Assembly (NCBI RefSeq): GCF_002288825.1
Contig: NZ_NSLI01000003.1
Location: 372,001 to 436,000, forward strand
From: Sphingomonas lenta
Lineage (GTDB): Bacteria; Pseudomonadota; Alphaproteobacteria; Sphingomonadales; Sphingomonadaceae
DNA: 64,000 nucleotides
Direction of reading: 5' to 3'
Shown here in pieces: positions 62,515 to 64,000 of this stretch. Every line of letters starts with the position of its first letter. The stretch's first letter is position 1. The translations under genes and the position numbers were made by a program. The notes under the pieces were generated by a model that was not told where the DNA came from, did no database searches, and saw nothing but the letters and a program-made list of their open reading frames with translations.

Positions 62515-63131
62515 GCGCGGTCGATCCAATCCTTCAGCGTCATCTTCGTCGTGGGCGCGATCTCCGCCTTCATGCTGCCCCGCATGATCTCCAGCGCCCA
62601 TTCGGCGCGCTGGGCGTCGCTGGCGGCGGTGCAGTCCTCCGGCACCCACAGCTCATATTCGCGCATGTGCGCGTCGGCGGCGGTGAACAGGATGCAGATG
62701 TCGGCGGCGACGCCGGTGAGCACCAGCCGGCTCACCTCCAGGTGCGGCAGCAGCACGGGAAGGTTGGTCGCGTAGAAGCCGCTGAACTGCGGCTTGATGA
62801 TGAAGAAGTCGTCTGCGCGGGGCTCCAGCTTCTCGGCGAGCGCGCGGCCGCGGCTGTTGCGGCACATCTCGACCAGGCGCGAGCGCTCGGAATGCCACTG
62901 GTCGTAATTGTCGTTGACGTAGACGACGGGCACGCCTGCCTCTGTCGCTTCGTCGCGCAGGCGCGCGATCGCGTCGGCGGCGGCTTCGGCGGCGGGGCGC
63001 ATCTTCTCGCCGCCGCCGAAGTCGAGCGTGTTGAACATGTCGATGATGAGGAGCGCGGTGCGCCCGGCGGCGGGCTCGCGCTCGGTCGTGCACGCCTCGC
63101 CGCCGCTCTGGTCTTCGCCTTGTTCGGCCAT
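62511..63131 (-). CDS. Isochorismatase-family cysteine hydrolase
   Basis: 206 aa. Catalytic triad: Asp31 in LLIIDMFN, Lys113 in IIKPQFSGFY, Cys146 in GVAADICILFTAADAHM. The N-terminal 22 residues are an unusual Glu/Gln-rich extension. The family includes nicotinamidase and related amidases. Coupling to a glutamine amidotransferase hints at amide metabolism, but the substrate is unknown. Confidence 0.85.
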   Translation of the reverse strand: MAEQGEDQSGGEACTTEREPAAGRTALLIIDMFNTLDFGGGEKMRPAAEAAADAIARLRDEATEAGVPVVYVNDNYDQWHSERSRLVEMCRNSRGRALAEKLEPRADDFFIIKPQFSGFYATNLPVLLPHLEVSRLVLTGVAADICILFTAADAHMREYELWVPEDCTAASDAQRAEWALEIMRGSMKAEIAPTTKMTLKDWIDRA

Positions 63132-63158
63132 GCCAGGCCTAGCGCGTCATATCGGCGC

Positions 63159-63758
63159 TTAGTTCCCGGCGATCGCGGCGAGCTGCGCCTCGTTGGCGCG
63201 GGCCGCGTCCGTGCGCACCATCTCCGGGTCGAGCTCCGCGCCGACGGGGATGCCGTCGGTCACGACCACGGTGGTGCCGATGTCCGTCACCTCGAACAGC
63301 TTCTGGGCGAAGGCGGTGGGCAGGCGGATGCAGCCGTGCGACGCGGGGAAGCCCGGGTTGCGCCCCGCGTGGAGCGCGATCCCGTCCCAGGTCAGCCGCT
63401 GCATGTACGGCATGGCGACGCCGTAGATGTTGGACGTGTGCTTCTGCGCTTTTTGCAGGATAGGGAAGACGCCGGTGGGCGTATCGTCGCCCGGCTTGCC
63501 GGTGGAGACGGCGCTGGCCGCGACGAGCGCCTCGCCGCGATAGACGAAGGCGCGCTGGAGGGGGATGCTGATCACCACGGTCACCGGCTCGACGGAGCCG
63601 GTGTCGGCCCAGACGAACTTGCCGGGGGGAAGCTCGGCGGCGGCGACCTCGATCGCGACCGCTCCATCGCCGGACGACCCGTCATTGGCTTTCGCGTTCG
63701 CCGGGACCGCTCCCAGGGCCAACGCCGCTCCGATCATCACCTTGAACGCTGTACGCAT
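63159..63758 (-). CDS. L,D-transpeptidase (YkuD domain)
   Basis: 199 aa with a signal peptide (cleavage near ANAKA). The YkuD domain has VVISIPLQRAFVYRGEALV (start), GIALHAG with His130, and the catalytic SHGCIRLP (His141, Cys143, Arg145). It would form 3-3 crosslinks or attach proteins to peptidoglycan in the periplasm. It lacks extra peptidoglycan-binding modules. It is divergent from a gene starting at 63964, with about 205 bp between. Confidence 0.92.
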   Translation of the reverse strand: MRTAFKVMIGAALALGAVPANAKANDGSSGDGAVAIEVAAAELPPGKFVWADTGSVEPVTVVISIPLQRAFVYRGEALVAASAVSTGKPGDDTPTGVFPILQKAQKHTSNIYGVAMPYMQRLTWDGIALHAGRNPGFPASHGCIRLPTAFAQKLFEVTDIGTTVVVTDGIPVGAELDPEMVRTDAARANEAQLAAIAGN

Positions 63759-63963
63759 GATCTGAACCCTCGAACCGTTTCCCCTCCTCTCAAGCCGCAG
63801 AACGCGCTTCGTACTCGTTGGTGCCGACCCATATTTTTCGCGCCAGGATGGAACAAATCACGACGAACGGAGGCGAAGACAGGGCGACCTGCTCCGAAAC
63901 GATCGGAATTTCCGTGGCGGATCAGCTATATAAGTCGGACCGATAACGGGTGGGGATGCCTAG

Positions 63964-64000
63964 ATGCAGGAAGAATTCGACGTTCTGCACGCGCGCCGCG
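63964..64000 (+). CDS. Start of an unidentified gene (cut by the window end)
   Basis: ATG at 63964 with GGGGAT upstream opens a frame MQEEFDVLHARR that runs off the window. TATATA at 63927-63932 may be its -10 box; the small palindrome TCCG-TGG-CGGA lies at 63911-63921. Too short to identify. Confidence 0.35.
   Translation, partial: MQEEFDVLHARR

Overview
The window is GC-rich bacterial chromosome that looks like an alphaproteobacterium of the Sphingomonadales (Sphingomonas type). This rests on gene content and order: phoH-ybeY-corC, a suf operon opened by a SufR-type Rrf2 regulator and closed by sufT-sufA, lnt-metK, tsaB-rimI, katG, and class Ia nrdA/nrdB with a short NrdA. Several families of palindromic intergenic repeats are also present. 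No rRNA operon or other marker fixes the species.

1-8.1 kb: the 3' part of an RTX/cadherin-like secreted protein, tRNA-Gly(CCC), and a rearrangement scar joining the first codons of a lamin-tail-type gene to the last ~60 codons of a UDP-glucose dehydrogenase. A sugar-nucleotide epimerase follows. On the minus strand lies a complete type I secretion operon (ABC, HlyD, TolC), the plausible exporter of RTX-type proteins.
8.1-16 kb: metK with a 20-bp dyad in its leader, lnt, a VOC protein, a PHA-system protein, a sorbosone-dehydrogenase-like protein and katG, punctuated by palindromic elements.
16-36.4 kb: a decayed HTH gene, two unknown membrane proteins, then housekeeping genes: corC, ybeY, phoH, hydrolase, miaB, an LprI-like lipoprotein, plsC, fur, rimI, tsaB, nitroreductase, nfu, M16 peptidase, acyl-CoA ligase, ggt, pyrD. 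A two-hairpin candidate small RNA and an AraC-type regulator follow.
36.4-42.5 kb: the iron-sulfur assembly operon sufR-sufB-(61-aa ORF)-sufC-[repeat]-sufD-sufS-sufT-sufA. Most junctions overlap by 1-4 nt; a Fur-like box and a 23-bp dyad lie in front.
42.5-49.4 kb: accessory region with a DUF2059 protein, a MITE-like element with 32-bp terminal inverted repeats, a hyper-acidic protein, a 2OG-Fe(II) oxygenase, an HNH protein, an orphan ExbD, two paralogous membrane proteins, and an AT-richer overlapping gene pair (DUF3037 + HipA-like kinase).
49.4-64 kb: nrdA, two small membrane ORFs and nrdB; then DUF465 and TerC, each preceded by a copy of the same covarying RNA-like element, with a 35-aa peptide coupled to TerC. 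Next come a MliC lipoprotein, a hydrolase, class I fumarase, and a short minus-strand unit whose Shine-Dalgarno perfectly complements the 16S rRNA tail. The window ends with a PRC-barrel protein, a cNMP/TrxR-like oxidoreductase, a DUF892-like protein, a glutamine amidotransferase, an isochorismatase-type hydrolase and an L,D-transpeptidase.

The most novel signals, in my judgement, are the twin RNA element at 53.2/53.6 kb, the anti-Shine-Dalgarno-complementary unit at 58.0-58.25 kb, the DUF3037/HipA pair, the nested-palindrome element at 43.0-43.3 kb, and the tandem-hairpin RNA candidate at 35.4 kb.
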